Assembly: GCA_905182995.1 (NCBI GenBank)
Contig: CAJJDP010000007.1
Span: 372,049 to 436,048, forward strand
DNA: 64,000 nucleotides
From: Paramecium octaurelia
Lineage: Eukaryota; Ciliophora; Oligohymenophorea; Peniculida; Parameciidae
Reading direction: 5' to 3'
Shown here: one piece after another, positions 16,697 through 29,120 of the stretch
How positions within the stretch are numbered: position 1 is the first letter of the stretch
Layout: every line of letters begins with the position of its first letter
Translations under genes and position numbers: made by a program
The notes under the pieces: model-generated
Database searches by the model: none
Told to the model about the DNA's origin: nothing
The model's input: the letters and a program-made list of their open reading frames with translations, nothing else

Positions 16697-17719
16697 ATGG
16701 AGTTGACTTTTGCATAGAAGTATAAATTTACTTTGGATAAGAAAATAGGAATTGGAGCATTCGGTTAAATCTATTTGGGTAAAATAGAGTTCTATAATAG
16801 GAAACAATATCAAAACTGGCGAAGAAATAGCAATCAAACTAGTAACTGAAATTCTAATTTTAATAGGAAAACGTGACCAATAACCATTCCTAATTGTTAC
16901 ATGAAGCTAAAATTTATAGAATCTTATTACTTGATGGTCCAGTACCTGGAATTCCAAATTTACATTGGTTTGGATAGGAAGGAGATTTTAATGTGTTAGT
17001 CATGGATATACTTGGACCAAGCTTGGAAGACTTGTTCAATTACAATGGAAGGAAATTCTCACTTAAATCTGTTTTAATGCTAGCTGATCAAGTAGATATT
17101 AATCAACTTACCCGTAGTTACTAACAAGAATTTCCTACTTGCATAACAAAGACTTTATTCATAGAGATATCAAACCTGAGAATTTTTTAATTGGCCTCAA
17201 CAAAAAGGCAGACAACATTTATATGATTGACTTTGGTTTGGCTAAAAGATATAGATATCAAAGAACAGGTAAGCATTCATTCAATTCATAGAAACACATA
17301 TCTAATATGGTGAAAATAATCAATTGGTAGGTACATGTAGGTTTTCTAGTATCAATGCTCATTTGGGAATTGAGTAAAGTAGAAGGGATGATTTGGAGTC
17401 TATAGGCTATATGCTCATTTATTTTTTAAGAGGATCTCTTCCCTGGTCAGGAATCAAGACAGAAACCAAAAAAGCAAAGTATGAAAAAGTTGGTGAATGC
17501 AAGATTGCCACTCCAATAGACAAATTATGCGAAGGATTCCCTGGTATTTGAATGTATTTATGAATAGAGGAGTTTGTTAAATACTTTAATTACATTAAGA
17601 GTTTAAAATTCGAAGAGATACCTGATTATGTTTGGATTAAGCGATTATTCAAAGATCTATTTATTAAGTAGGAATACACATGGGATAATGTATTTGATTG
17701 GGCCTAAGAGTCAAAATGA
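16697..17719 (+). CDS. Casein kinase 1 family protein kinase
   Basis: About 300 residues in several exons with introns of 22-26 nt. Short N-terminus, glycine loop IGIGAFGQIYLG, lysine in [28 protein letters not shown], and the CK1-specific [21 protein letters not shown] block in place of [11 protein letters not shown] follows. These are diagnostic of CK1. The C-terminus ends soon after the catalytic core, with no long regulatory tail. CK1 kinases phosphorylate acidic or primed Ser/Thr sites and are strongly expanded in Paramecium. Confidence 0.92.
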
Positions 17720-20242
17720 ATATTAATTAAAATAAGAAATTAACTATACATTGATATTGATCTATAATTCAACCTGATATTAGAATCAGAGTTACTTGGT
17801 TTCCAACCTTATCCCTAATTATCTTAGAATGTCACTTATTACATAAGATAAGTGGGCTTAATTAAATACTCATTATAATTTTTTTGAAAAACTTTAATCA
17901 TGGAAGAAATTATTTTATCAATTTGAGCCAAGTAGCTTTAAGAATAATAGTAATTACTTATACCTACATCTTTACCCATTCATATAAAATAATAAATTAT
18001 TATTACAATATTTATATTTTTAAATTACAGAATTTAATTTTTTAAGCCGCATTTCAATTATCAATGAATTTTACTTCTAATATAAGTATCATTTTAAGTG
18101 GTCAGAATAAGATTTTTGTTTGTCACAACAATATTTACACTTAGTTTGCATCTTCAGAAATAAAATCTCCTCTCGTTATCCAAAATTATAAAGATAGTTA
18201 TCCACTACAATATTACAACATGAAGATGATCTAATGTTAACTTTACTTAAGATTATGTTTAATGTCAACAAGGTTGCCAAAAAATACGTACTTTGAGGAA
18301 CGTAGTCATCATTCTAAGTTTCTTTAAATCTTTTGTCACTAAAAATAATTTTATATAGTATTTTTGTGTTTGGTTGTAAGAAAGGAAAAACAATATATAA
18401 ACAATGAAAATACTCTTATTAACTAAGTATATTATCAATATCCTATTTTCATAAATAAGTGTGTTTCTTTAATGGCTTGCTTTTTCTCAATATTTTTAGT
18501 GCTAACTATTTCTTGAAATTTTGGTACTCGCTCGCCTCCTCTATATATTTGGGGAATGTAATGATTTTATAGCTTTTTTATTAGAGTGTCTCTGTAGCCT
18601 AGGTATCGAAATTCATTAAGATTTTAATAATTATTTTCAAATATAATTAGATATGCAATATACTTTAATTAAATAATCACAGCCATAAATTTAAGAAATC
18701 ATAGATATTGGAATCTAGACTAATGGATAGTAAATTTAATAATTAATTGTCTTCAGAAATTCCTATGAATAAAAGACTTTAATTTTTAAATATTATTACT
18801 ATTTTTATCCTATTTTATTAAACTAAAACTTTTCTAAACCATTATTCCAAAAAATTCTTATATAAAATTAAATATATTATAAATATATAATGATAACCCT
18901 ATAGCCAATCTAATCATTAGTTATATAGTTATATTTAACAATAATATATGTGAATGTATTAAAGTAGATAAGTTAATGATAGTAGTGACTATTAATTTTA
19001 CTTTTCCCATAGGAAATCCTAATTGGCATGCTACAACAATCCGTAAGGCTTGAGCATTCTATTGATGATTGAAATTATTTTTTATTCTTATCCACTTCAC
19101 TAATTAAATTGACATATCTTAATTCGCACTATTTTTATTCTAATTTATAAATAATATTAAATATAAAATAAAAATATTATTTTTATTATTCGGAAAGCCA
19201 CGTATATAGTTAATATAACTACTAATTCTTTCGTAAATTTTATTTAACTTCATCCAATAATTTAATTATGTTTAAAATTTTCAGAGAAGTGCAAGTTTTA
19301 TTATAGAGTATTTGTAAAAAGCAGAGGAAATGCATTAAAAGCTAGCTAAAGCATTCTAATTTAAAATAATTTATCAAATTCTTGTAATATGTCCTCATTC
19401 TTAAATGCAATCATAATAAAACTTGAAGTAATAAGTAATTCAGTTAGAAGATGAATCTTATCAAAAATCCTATGAACAAAACATGAGTAAATTCAACAAA
19501 TGCTTAAAATGAATTGAAGAAATAATTGACTCCTTTTCAAAAGCAAAAGGTTAAATTAATAAACTTTGAAAAAGTTATCTCAGAAACTCAATATAAAGAA
19601 GATTTAAATGCTTTTGAAAAAGTCTTGCTTTCATTAAAAAAGGATATTCATGAAATTAACAATAATGATTAATGAAATGGACGGATTATTTTTTTAGCAA
19701 AGATCTTAACATAATTAATTTTGAAGAAAGATTTATTTTGTTTACCAATAAGGAGAAAATAATTATGTAATAAATAAGATAATATCAAAAAAAATAAAGA
19801 AATATTAATTCATCTAATAATCATTATAAGAATTTCAAAACTAATAGCATTTCTTAATCAAAATTTGCTTAAGATCAAATAAAAAGCTAAGCTAAAGGAT
19901 GTAGAGAAAGTTCATTAAAGGACATTTAATGGCTGTTTGGTATATTTAATTTATCACTGATGAGGAGGTTAGCTAAAGATTTTTGATGAATCTATAGTAC
20001 ACAACACTCAAAAAATCTTATAATGAATTGAAAAATGTTGTAAATATTGCTTAGAGAATAAGAGAGGAAAAACTATATTAAATTAGGAATACTAAAAGTA
20101 AATTAAAAGTTACAAGAGTTTGATAAAAAGAAATTGAATAAAAAATAAGTAATTATAAGGGATTAAAAATTGGATTTATGGAATACAAATTATAAATATT
20201 GATTAAATAAGATCATATTAGAATAGTTTATCAGTTTATCAT
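17720..20242. other. Long AT-rich stretch, mostly without a recognisable gene
   Basis: About 2.5 kb, the longest gap in the window. From 17720 to about 19260 I find no supportable gene, tRNA or repeat. From about 19270 on there is coding-like sequence, listed separately. A GTGTAT-type short repeat near 20320-20345 encodes the His-Thr tail of the cyclic-nucleotide-binding protein in the next gene's last exon region. Confidence 0.55.
19270..20135 (+). pseudogene. Possible gene or decayed gene, frame not resolved
   Basis: Several stretches look coding when TAA/TAG are read as Gln. One Lys/Glu-rich run lies near 19510-19670 (FQKQKVKLINFEKVISET); another is open for about 95 codons from about 19685 (NFEERFILFTNKEKIIMQQ). 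They lie in different frames, separated by in-frame TGAs, and I could not find introns of normal size that join them cleanly. Either introns have been missed or this is a decaying gene. No family recognised. Confidence 0.25.
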
Positions 20243-21997
20243 TCAATTAATTTCTTTACTATGAGTATAATTAGGTGATTAAGAGAGACATGGAGTGAAT
20301 GAATTAATAGCAGTAGATTAAGTGTGGGTATGTGTATGTGTATGCTGAATTTTGGTTAAGTACTAAGATTGATTGGTTTATAATGTTAATAAGGTTCTTG
20401 CTGTTAAAGGAGGAGGTTTTAGAAATTAGAGCCTTCTTTTTTTGGAACATAATTTTTTCAGATACTATTCCTTAAATGCTTTAAGTGGTATGTTATTAAT
20501 TTTATCATATCTTGGGATGAAACCCAATTTTGGAGATTAATATAAATCTTATCCGAATAATGTTGCAATTGCATCCTTTTCTGGATCGCTTTGATATTTC
20601 TAAAGGTAGATAGAATTTTTTTCTTCAATCAGAGTTCCTATATCAATTCTCTCTTAAACCTCTTTACTCTTAATCTTGATTGAATTATTTTTAATATCTA
20701 TGAATTGTTTTACTGTAGTGAATTTTGGTTTTCCAATTCCAGTTACACTTTCCATGTTTTTGGATTAAAACATTTTTCTAAATTTACTTTTTTTATAGTA
20801 TTCTTCTTTAACCCACAATTTGCATTCTTCAGGAAACTTTTATAAGAATTCATGTTTGTGGATAACCATTACAGTAGCCTCATTAGATAGAACAATGGAG
20901 TTATATTCACAACAACCATCTTCATTCATAACTATTTCTTCCCCAAGTAATTACCCCTTAGCTAATTTAATAAGAATGACTATTACTTAGAATACAAATC
21001 TTTGTCATTTAATCATTTATCATTTTTTCGATTAGAATATCTCCATATTGAATTAAATAGAAGGACTTTTTTGGAAGTCCGTCTACTGTTAAAACACAGT
21101 TTTTTTAAAATTATTCAACATCAAAACTGTATGCTAAATGTTCTAATTATTTTGATGAATAATCTCCTTAGACTGGGAATTTAGTGAATATTAGACTTTT
21201 CTTTTCCTTCATTTACTAGATGAATTGTTGTCGTATTAAATCGAAATCGTCTTTTTTCAAGATCAACAAAAATAAATCTTAAGTATAAGCACAAGCTGTT
21301 AATGCCCTTGGAACATTCTCCAATAAAGCTCTATCACCAAACCCTTCACCTCTCTTCAATATTCTGATAGTCTCCCCATATTTCTCACTTAAAACTTAAA
21401 TTTCTTATTGACTTATTTAAACTCTCTCATTTGTCTAACCTTGTATTATATTACCTTTCATTTTATCAGCAAACCTCTTAGAATATGCCAATTATTTGAA
21501 AAAGTTTGTGCCAGTAGCATTACCATTTATAGTCTTCCTATATCAATCACAATTATATGAATACTGAGGTATTAATGGAGCAGGTTTGGCTAACTAATTT
21601 TGTGGATTCGAAGGTGTTTTTTGAATTTCAGGAGTCTTTTCAATCGTTTATTGCATTTACTAGGGTCTTGACTTCATCAATGCAACTTTCCCATTGAATA
21701 TTATGTATAATTTGTCGTTTGACTTGTCTCCCTCTTTGAATATTTGTTCTCCTCCTTTGAAATGTTCCATTCTGAATTTGCCGCATAACTAATATAGGGA
21801 TTTAATGTACATATAATAGACTCTCCCTTTATGTTCCTTTAAGATTCTTCTCAATGAAGGAGTTAAAATATTATAACTGCTGTAATTTGGAATAAATAAT
21901 CTAGAGGTTGTCAATGGTTGGGTTAAGATGGTTATTCAACAGTTTTTGTAGATTTAGATTCTATTTAATGTTTACACTATATATATACCTCATTCAT
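20243..21997 (-). CDS. Protein with tandem cyclic-nucleotide-binding domains
   Basis: Around 540 residues, several short introns. The first CNB domain runs from HFKGGEQIFKEGDKSNDKLYIIFNGKVAL to the phosphate-binding cassette GEGFGDRALLENVPRALTA, which keeps the phosphate-contacting Arg but has Asp where Glu is usual. A second CNB-like domain (GLPKKSFYLIQYGDILIE ... GQLLGEEI) has no obvious cassette Arg, so it may not bind nucleotide. No kinase domain is fused. A 27-nt intron near 21540 is a multiple of three and carries an in-frame TGA. The tail contains a His-Thr repeat. The N-terminus is uncertain: a 28-nt and an unusually long 40-nt intron are needed for the start at 21997. Confidence 0.78.
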
Positions 21998-22024
21998 AAG
22001 GATTATAAGTTTTTTTAATTAAAT

Positions 22025-23851
22025 ATGAAAGAATCAATATCGGCTTATCTGAAAACTGAACCAGATTCACTCAAAGATCATCTTCCGAGCAAATTTAGGC
22101 AAAACATAATCTTTAGTAACCAACGAATTGTAAATGGTAAGAAAGTGACTTACTTGAACATCAAAAAACAAAGTCCATAAAACCAGAAAGATGCTTGGAA
22201 GCAAATTTTCGGCAATTTCCTACACGATATCAACTTGAAACAAAAAAAGAAAGGCTTTTCCTCTGAGGCCAAGGAAGTACCTATTTGTAATATGATCACA
22301 GCATCTCTAAGATCCATTAGTAAATGAAATTTCTATTCTACTTCCTCGTACTAATAAACAATTCAAATTGGTGTTCTACAAGTATCTTGAAGGAGAATAA
22401 TCAATTCAGTAATTAATGGAAGTAATTAATTTTCCTCATGTTCATGCTGTAAGCCAATCTAATTTATACAAAAATAGAAGCAGGTTGAGGACTCTAAATC
22501 ACTATAGAGAAAATTGTCAATAGTCCAAAAAATAAAAAAATTTAAGAATCATGGATACACTAAAACCAATGACTCAACTCCTTTATTGGATATAAACAGT
22601 TCAACTAGACAACTCAAAGCACATCAAATACGTATGGTTGATCAAAGAAGATTTACTGAAGCTGGAAAATTATTGGATATTTTTAAAACCAAAATAAATA
22701 AAAAGATTTAGGTTTTGAAAGACTTCTTTTAATAAAGAGTACTAGTAAAATCTAAATTTATTTTTTAATTTGAGAAAATCTTTAAATAAAGAACAAAGAG
22801 AAGAAGATATTAGAAATATTCATTTTATCAAGACTTTCTTTGATATCACTATTGATTATAATTAACATATACAGTAACAATAAGAAGAACTTAAGGATGA
22901 TGCTTAATATTTAAAGAAATTAGTACCATGTCAATGAAAACTAAAATAATTATTAGTAAATTATGATAATGTACAACCAATCATCAAACATCTGGAAAAG
23001 CATTTTGATCAATTTGATTGCCCCTCTTTGGGGATGTTGAAAAATTAAATGAATCAATTTTCAAAAGATTATTTATTGGAATTGGAATAACAAAATAAAT
23101 TTAATTTAAATCAGCTCTAAATTAAGTACGAAAACTTTTGGAATAATAGAATATTAAATTTTAATCCGAATCAAGAAAAAACCAAAATTAAGAGCAATTA
23201 AAATTCAATATCCTAATCCCCACTCACATTAAAATAACAATAGGATCATTTATTCTAAAGTAATTACAATTATCTACTGATTTTCCATGAGATGTTTATG
23301 TGGTTAGTCCCAATTGATTATTATTAATAAATTATAATTTCAAATATATTATCATATAATCAACAATAATATAAGTCAATTTGTTAATTGTAGGATTCTA
23401 TTTCTGATCATAGGAAAAGGAAATAATTTATCATTACAAAAAAACTTTTCTAAGGGAATAAAAATCTGAAAAATTCTAAAGGTTTGATAACTAACTTTGA
23501 TGTTAAATTATACGATTACATACACAATAGGAATATATATACATTGAATAAGCAGTATAATATGTTATTTAATGATAGGGTTAAGGAGATGACCTAGAAA
23601 TTTCATATGAATAATTGGAAACAAATTTAAATCAATTAAAATATCGAAAATTGAAATATCTTTAGAGTGGATCTTTGAAAGCTTAAAAACGAATAAAAAC
23701 TTAAAAATAAGTAGATGAGATTTCAGATGATTATTCACTTTAATCTATTTATGAAGTGAATCTTGAAGTTTTATATGATCAAACCAATCAATTGACCAAA
23801 AAGTTAAAAGAAATGAACGATGCAGGGTTTATAAAAGAATTAAACAACTGA
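22025..23851 (+). CDS. Unknown multi-exon protein
   Basis: Starts 27 bases from the divergent CNB gene (MKESISAYLKTEPDSLKDHL). Exon pieces joined by introns of about 25, 29, 27, 29 and 24 nt give a basic, charged protein of roughly 550-590 residues. It has a segment QRRFTEAGKLLDIFKTKIN and a coiled-coil-like C-terminus (DQTNQLTKKLKEMNDAGF). One splice near 22740-22790 is unresolved. No known domain recognised. The continuity of long coding blocks across matching micro-introns supports a real gene. Confidence 0.6.
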
Positions 23852-23902
23852 TTCGATTAGAGGAAGTGAATTCGTAAATCCTATTTAATTTATATTTAGA
23901 CA

Positions 23903-24043
23903 ATGCCTTAAGACAAATCTGTAGAAGTTGAAGAAATCCCAGAATTCACTAAACAATTGATAATATGGCTATGTGTTCTCTATTTATTATAAAAAGTTAG
24001 TTAGTTGCAGAATAAATTTTAAATTATATCTAATTAACAATGA
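23903..24043 (+). CDS. 46-residue ORF overlapping the SPEF1 start, possible uORF
   Basis: MPQDKSVEVEEIPEFTKQL followed by a hydrophobic stretch (LIIWLCVLYLL). Its TGA overlaps the ATG of the next gene as ATGA. It fills almost the whole intergenic gap. It could be an upstream ORF, a tiny membrane protein or chance; short ORFs ending in TGA are common here. Confidence 0.2.
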
Positions 24044-24677
24044 CAAGCAGAGACATGGATGCTCCTCCCTTGAATGAAGACGAATTAAATGAAATTTATA
24101 ATTGGGTTGATACTATACCTTTATCAAGACCTAAAAGACATATAGGAAGAGATTTTGCAGATGGAGTTTTGATGGCTGAAATAGTTCAACATTACATACC
24201 CAGAATAGTTGATATACATAATTATAGCTTAGCTCATTCTGTTTAATAGAAATAATACAATTGGAATACTTTGAATACAAAAGTAAGTATACTAATCCAG
24301 ATTTATAGGTCTTTAGAAAGATGGGTTTCTAAATTACTTAAAAAGATATTGATGCAGTAATTTCAGTTGTACCTGAAGCAGTCGAGAGAATTCTCAAAGT
24401 TGTTTAAGTGAAAATATCAATGTTTTTGGATAACAAGGAACAAAATTAGATTCATCAATAGGAGAGGCCTGTTGAAGTTTAGCAGAATCAAAATAAAGGT
24501 AGCAACAAACAGGCACCTAATAACAAATCAAACGAGAAAGATTTAATAATCTAAGATTAGAAGGAAACTATAGAGATTCTAGAACTTAAAATATAAAAAT
24601 TAGAATAACTTGTAAAGTTAAAAGATAGTAAAATATAATAGTTAATGTAAAAACTCTAATAAGCAGGAATAAAATGA
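24040..24677 (+). CDS. SPEF1: SPEF1/CLAMP-like calponin-homology protein
   Basis: 203 residues, one 26-nt intron in the CH domain. Residues 12 to about 115 form the SPEF1-type CH domain: LNEIYNWVDTIPLSRPKRHI, then GRDFADGVLMAEIVQHYIPRI and FRKMGFQITQKDID. The C-terminal third is a coiled coil (DLIIQDQKETIEILELKIQKL). SPEF1/CLAMP binds and bundles microtubules, in cilia of animals and in the central apparatus. In Paramecium a role in cilia or cortical microtubules is the natural inference. Confidence 0.9.
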
Positions 24678-24694
24678 TATAGTTACTCTATATA

Positions 24695-25375
24695 TCATTC
24701 ACATATATTTTAGAAATAGTTTGTCTCGATATTATTTTCACTCGAATCGCTTTTTCCATCATACTATCCATTGCCTAATTGATATTAATTTCTTTTCATA
24801 TTTTCTTGAATCTCCTCTTCATCAGAAGAGAATGCTTATGACTAGCCTTTCATCTTCTAAAATATCGACATCCTTTATTTTTTTAAGGGTTCTTATATCT
24901 CCAAGTTTTTAGTGATCAAGGGAGAACTTTAAGGAGTTGCGTTTGGAGTTCGTCGTTATTTGATCGAATTCATTTCTATACTCATTTGTTGAATAGTTTG
25001 CCGTGTTGATTCCGTATTATCATTATCTTCATTATTTGATGTAGTATTAAATGTCATAGTACTGGATTTATTCACTCTTCTCTTAGGTTTTTTAAAAAAC
25101 TTCTCTTGCTTTTCCAAAGGGTCTGTTTTCATTCGTATACCAAATGATTTTAAATATGCTACAATCTCTTGCTCTTTTTTTATCCATTCGTTTTCTGGAT
25201 GTTGATTGCTAAGTATGAGTAATTCGACAGACTTGTCAGATTATTAATCACATGTATATAAATTTTGTACATCTCTAAAATTTAAATTTTGCGATATGTC
25301 AATTTTTTCTGTAGCATTAGTACATTCTTAAGTATTGAATGTAGTTTCTGATGATTAAAATTAACCTAATTTCAT
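24695..25375 (-). CDS. Low-complexity Ser/Thr/Asn-rich protein, unknown
   Basis: Intronless ORF of 226 residues. Residues 60-95 are more ordered (HPENEWIKKEQEIVAYLKSF). The rest is Ser/Asn/Thr/Glu-rich with a TPNATPQSSP stretch, suggesting a phosphorylated disordered protein. No domain recognised. Convergent with SPEF1, 17 bases from stop to stop. Confidence 0.6.
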
Positions 25376-25722
25376 ACACTGCTAAGAATGAAATGACGAT
25401 TGAATTTTATTTATTATTATTAATATCATAATCTATTTTTGATTTGGACTTGTAGTATGATCACAGATTAATTGAAAATTCGATTAGATAACACCTAACT
25501 ATTATTGATAATTGATTAATTAGAAATATATTAAAATAATAATTGAATATAAATACAGATAAATGTAGATTAGCTTCAATTTAATGTAATGTTTTTAATT
25601 AATTAAATAATTTTATACCTAAAAATATAACAGTTAAATTTTAATGAGTTAAAATATTTTAGCATTTTATTAATCTCCTCTTTAAAACAGCATATTATGA
25701 AAAAATAACTTAAAAATTTTAA
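25376..25722. other. Intergenic, AT-rich, nothing recognised
   Basis: About 350 bases between two minus-strand genes. No ORF with a convincing start and no structured element seen; it should hold the promoter of the 24695-25375 gene and the 3' end of the next. Confidence 0.5.
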
Positions 25723-27277
25723 TCATTTTATAGAGACATTGACTTTTCTAAATTTAGTTTTTATCTCTTAATCATTTGCTATGTTCTTTAAGAGTCTTTT
25801 ATTTTAGAGTAACTCCAGCTTTGACATTTTTTCATGCAAACTTTTATTCCTTGATTCTTCAATCTATTTTTTAATATCATCTTAGTTCTATTTACGACTT
25901 TTCCTGATTGACTATGAAGCATATAGCATAATAACTTACTTCCTATTTTTCTTACTGCTTCTATGAGAAGTTTAGTAGATCAAGTTGTTATTGAATGAAT
26001 AACATCTTTTATTGTTCCTCTTCTGATAATTTTTTTTGCTATTTTTATTGGATTTGCAATTACAATTATTCTTTAATCAATTCCATTTTTTGTTTCTCTT
26101 TTTATTTCTTTTCCTATTCTTATTGCTTTTCTAATTGTTCTTATTTCTTTAATTATTCTACTAAATATTTTCCTTCGTTTTCCTCCTGCTCTTATTATTT
26201 ACTAAGCACTTAAAAGCTATAATTGCTCATGAATTATTTAATCTTTTCTTCCCTTTCCTTTTTCTAATTCTCCCTCTTTTCATCCTCTTGAATCTACCTC
26301 TATAACTCTAATTGTTGTACCCTCTAATCAAGATCTCTTTATTGTTTCAAATCATCTTAAGCCTTTATAAATTTAATCAGAAATTACCTTTTATCTGAGT
26401 AACTCATTCTCCTTAAGTATTTATTAGAATTTTTCCTTTTATTCCTATCGTTTTTTGTTAAGTTCAAGAGACTCTCGATTGATTTCATTTTTTAATTGTT
26501 ATAAAATTTCATCCTCCTTTAATTTAGACTACATTTAGATCTCCTTTCTAAGATATAATTCTAAGTTGTTTACTTTCTCAGTTTTTCAAGTTGTACTTGT
26601 TCATCTCTTAACTTTTTCTCCTCAAATTATTTATGTTTTTATGATTCCTTTTTCTATTTCTCCAATTATTCAAATTCAATTTTACGCTACTAATTTTATT
26701 AAGCATATAGTGCTTCCTTCATTTCCTCTTCTCTCTTTTATTACTCCTTTTCTTATAATTGTTTATCCAAATCTTCTTTTAACTTTTATTTCATAATTTA
26801 TTATTTCTTCTTTGTTTCTAATTACTCCTTTTAATATTTTGCTGTATCATATTTAATAATGGCTGCCCACTCATCTTAGTTATCATCTTCAATCTCATAA
26901 ATGGACTTCTATCGATTCTCAGAGGGGAAAGATTCTTGTCTATGTATTTCATGGCCAGCCAAATTATTGTTTTGATTATTCTGTTCTTGTGTAAGAGTGG
27001 TTATTTAAGCATTTCTGTTATTCTTCTATTTCTTTACATTTGGTAGTTAATCCTTTTGTAACAATTAAGAATTAAGGTTGCTAATAAGACTCGCCATTAT
27101 CTATTCTTTTTCAGAATCAGACTTCAGTAATGCAGATTTAAGTTCGCTTTTTAGTTATCTTACACCTTGTTCGTTGTAAGATGAATATTTAGATTTATAA
27201 TCATTTACATAGCAAGTTATTAACTTAGTTAAATAAATTTAATACTCTTCTGTCAATAGGCTTCTAGCCAAAATCAT
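25723..27277 (-). CDS. Coiled-coil, Gln/Glu/Lys-rich protein, unknown
   Basis: About 500 residues. The N-terminal 170 residues are mixed (MILARSLLTEEYQIYLTKL, then a Gln/Asn-rich linker). From about residue 180 the chain is a highly charged coiled coil to the end (SRNKSLHEKMSKLELLQNKR). At least one 28-nt intron (GTAAGT...CATAG) is needed near the C-terminus. An alternative upstream Met at about 27338 (MNPQQASNKDK) is in another frame and I could not splice it in. No family recognised. Confidence 0.6.
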
Positions 27278-27465
27278 TTAATAGTTTTTCTAAAATAAAT
27301 TCTGATATTTTGAAATGCTGCTTAGCTTTATCTTTATTGCTTGCTTATTGAGGATTCATATAAATATTTTATAAATTTAGAATAAAATTTAACTATTAAC
27401 AGTTCAACAAAGAATTAAACTTAATATATATATAAAATTTATCATAGTTTAAGTCCAATTCATAA

Positions 27466-28867
27466 TCATTAATCTAAAATACTGTCTTAACTAATTTCTA
27501 TTAGTTTACTGCCTTTTAAATTTGATCTTTTCAGTTTTTCTAAATCAATAATTTCTCGGCAATTTGGACATTTATAATTTCCATTACATCTAATTAACCA
27601 GTTATAAAGACAGTCAACATGAAATTGATGTTGGCATAGTATTAATCTGAGATCACGCTTTTTCTCTTCCAAACAAATTGAACAAGGTTAATTATTATAT
27701 TTTTTTCCTTTTTCTACTTTTTTCATGTATTTTGTTAAAAATTCCATTGAAAGAGTAATTTCTTCCATCGGAATTACACGTAAGTCATGTTATCTTCTAT
27801 TAAGTCTACGTCTAATGCAGACAATCAAAATGATCAACATGATTATAAATACAGCGATTGAAATTGTAACAAATAGTATTATATTTAAGTTAGCATCATT
27901 AGATTCACTAGATGAAATTGAAGTAATATATAAATTACATCTTACTTCTTTCTCTGTTACTAAGCTAAAAATCAGACGATTAAATCTAAATCAAATGCAA
28001 AAGTACCTCAATAGATTTGAATTGTAAGATAATTTTGAGACATCGAACTTTATTGAATTAGACATGAGATCTTTTGTAAAAGTGAAATTCGTATAATATT
28101 GAGTTGGAGCGCCGAATATATAATTCTCAAACATGTAATAAAGTGTGACTTAAGTGATCTCTTAGTAATAATCACTTTCCAAACCCATTTCAAATACAAT
28201 CTTTTCTAATTATGTAGGTTATTAAAAATAAAAGTATTTAGTCCCTAATATTGTCATATTTTCAATCTTCTCATCCAATTTTATAGCCTCACTCTCTTTA
28301 GAGCAATCTAAATCTATTCTATTCTCGTTGCATGAACATATCCCATCAACACATTTACCTTAATCAGAAGAACAATTGTTGGGACACGGTTGGTAGGGTA
28401 ATTTTCTTATTTTAAGAAAGTATTAATATGTGCGTCTATCACTTCCTATTAAATTAGTTAAGAAAAACTTATCTCCTGTTTTAAAGGAATTAGATGGAAT
28501 GATGATGTTATGATAGTTTTTATGGAGATAGAAACCGTTATAATCGGTGTATGTAGTTATGATATTAGAGTTTTCCAATTTGGTTAATTGATTTCTCCCC
28601 ACTGCCATAAGGAAGTTCACATCTCCCTCTTTGGGATATGAAAATTATATTCTAATTATTACTATTATGTTACTCTAAAAATATATATCTAGGAATGTCA
28701 TATGTATCTACTGTCAAGTAGAAAGTAGCATTTTTCACTTTTTGGGTTACCATATATTCACTACTTTCCAATTCAAAAAGTTCCCCACTGTCCATAAAAT
28801 CTACGTCTACATTAATTATTGACAACATATAGTATTGAGATAGAAATAATACTAGATATTAGAACAT
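27466..28867 (-). CDS. Membrane RING-H2 protein with EGF-like ectodomain
   Basis: Roughly 440 residues. A hydrophobic N-terminus (MFQYLVLFLSQYYMLSI) looks like a signal peptide. An extracellular-type region follows with an EGF-like Cys cluster (CPNNCSSDQGKCVDGICSC) around 28290-28390. One transmembrane segment (IILFVTISIAVFIIMLIILI) and basic residues follow. The C-terminal RING-H2 domain has CSICL, CQHQFHVDC and CPNC, with all eight zinc ligands. This is the layout of membrane-bound E3 ubiquitin ligases of the endomembrane system (PA-TM-RING-like), though no protease-associated domain is identified. Substrate unknown. At least one 22-nt intron. Confidence 0.82.
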
Positions 28868-29120
28868 AGGGTTTTAATTTATTTATTATATTAGTATCGG
28901 AGATTGATATATAATAAAAACTAACTATTATTTATAAAACATACTTCAATTCAGATTATGTATTAATAATGGAAAATTGTAATTGCTTAAATGATTTAGA
29001 GAGGACATTATACCAGACTCAGTCAACTCTTAACGAAATCAAAATTTATTGATAACTTTATTCATCAAGAATATATTATTATTAATTTTGCGCGACGTTA
29101 ATTATTTTAACGAATAAATT

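Noticed and set aside
20320-20345. GTGTAT repeat as a microsatellite or telomere-like sequence
   Set aside because: It is short and lies in the coding tail of the CNB gene, giving His-Thr repeats; it is not the C4A2/C3CA2-type ciliate telomere repeat.
25995-26213. Phe/Ser/Cys/Tyr-rich plus-strand ORF
   Set aside because: It is the antisense of the 25723-27277 coiled-coil gene.
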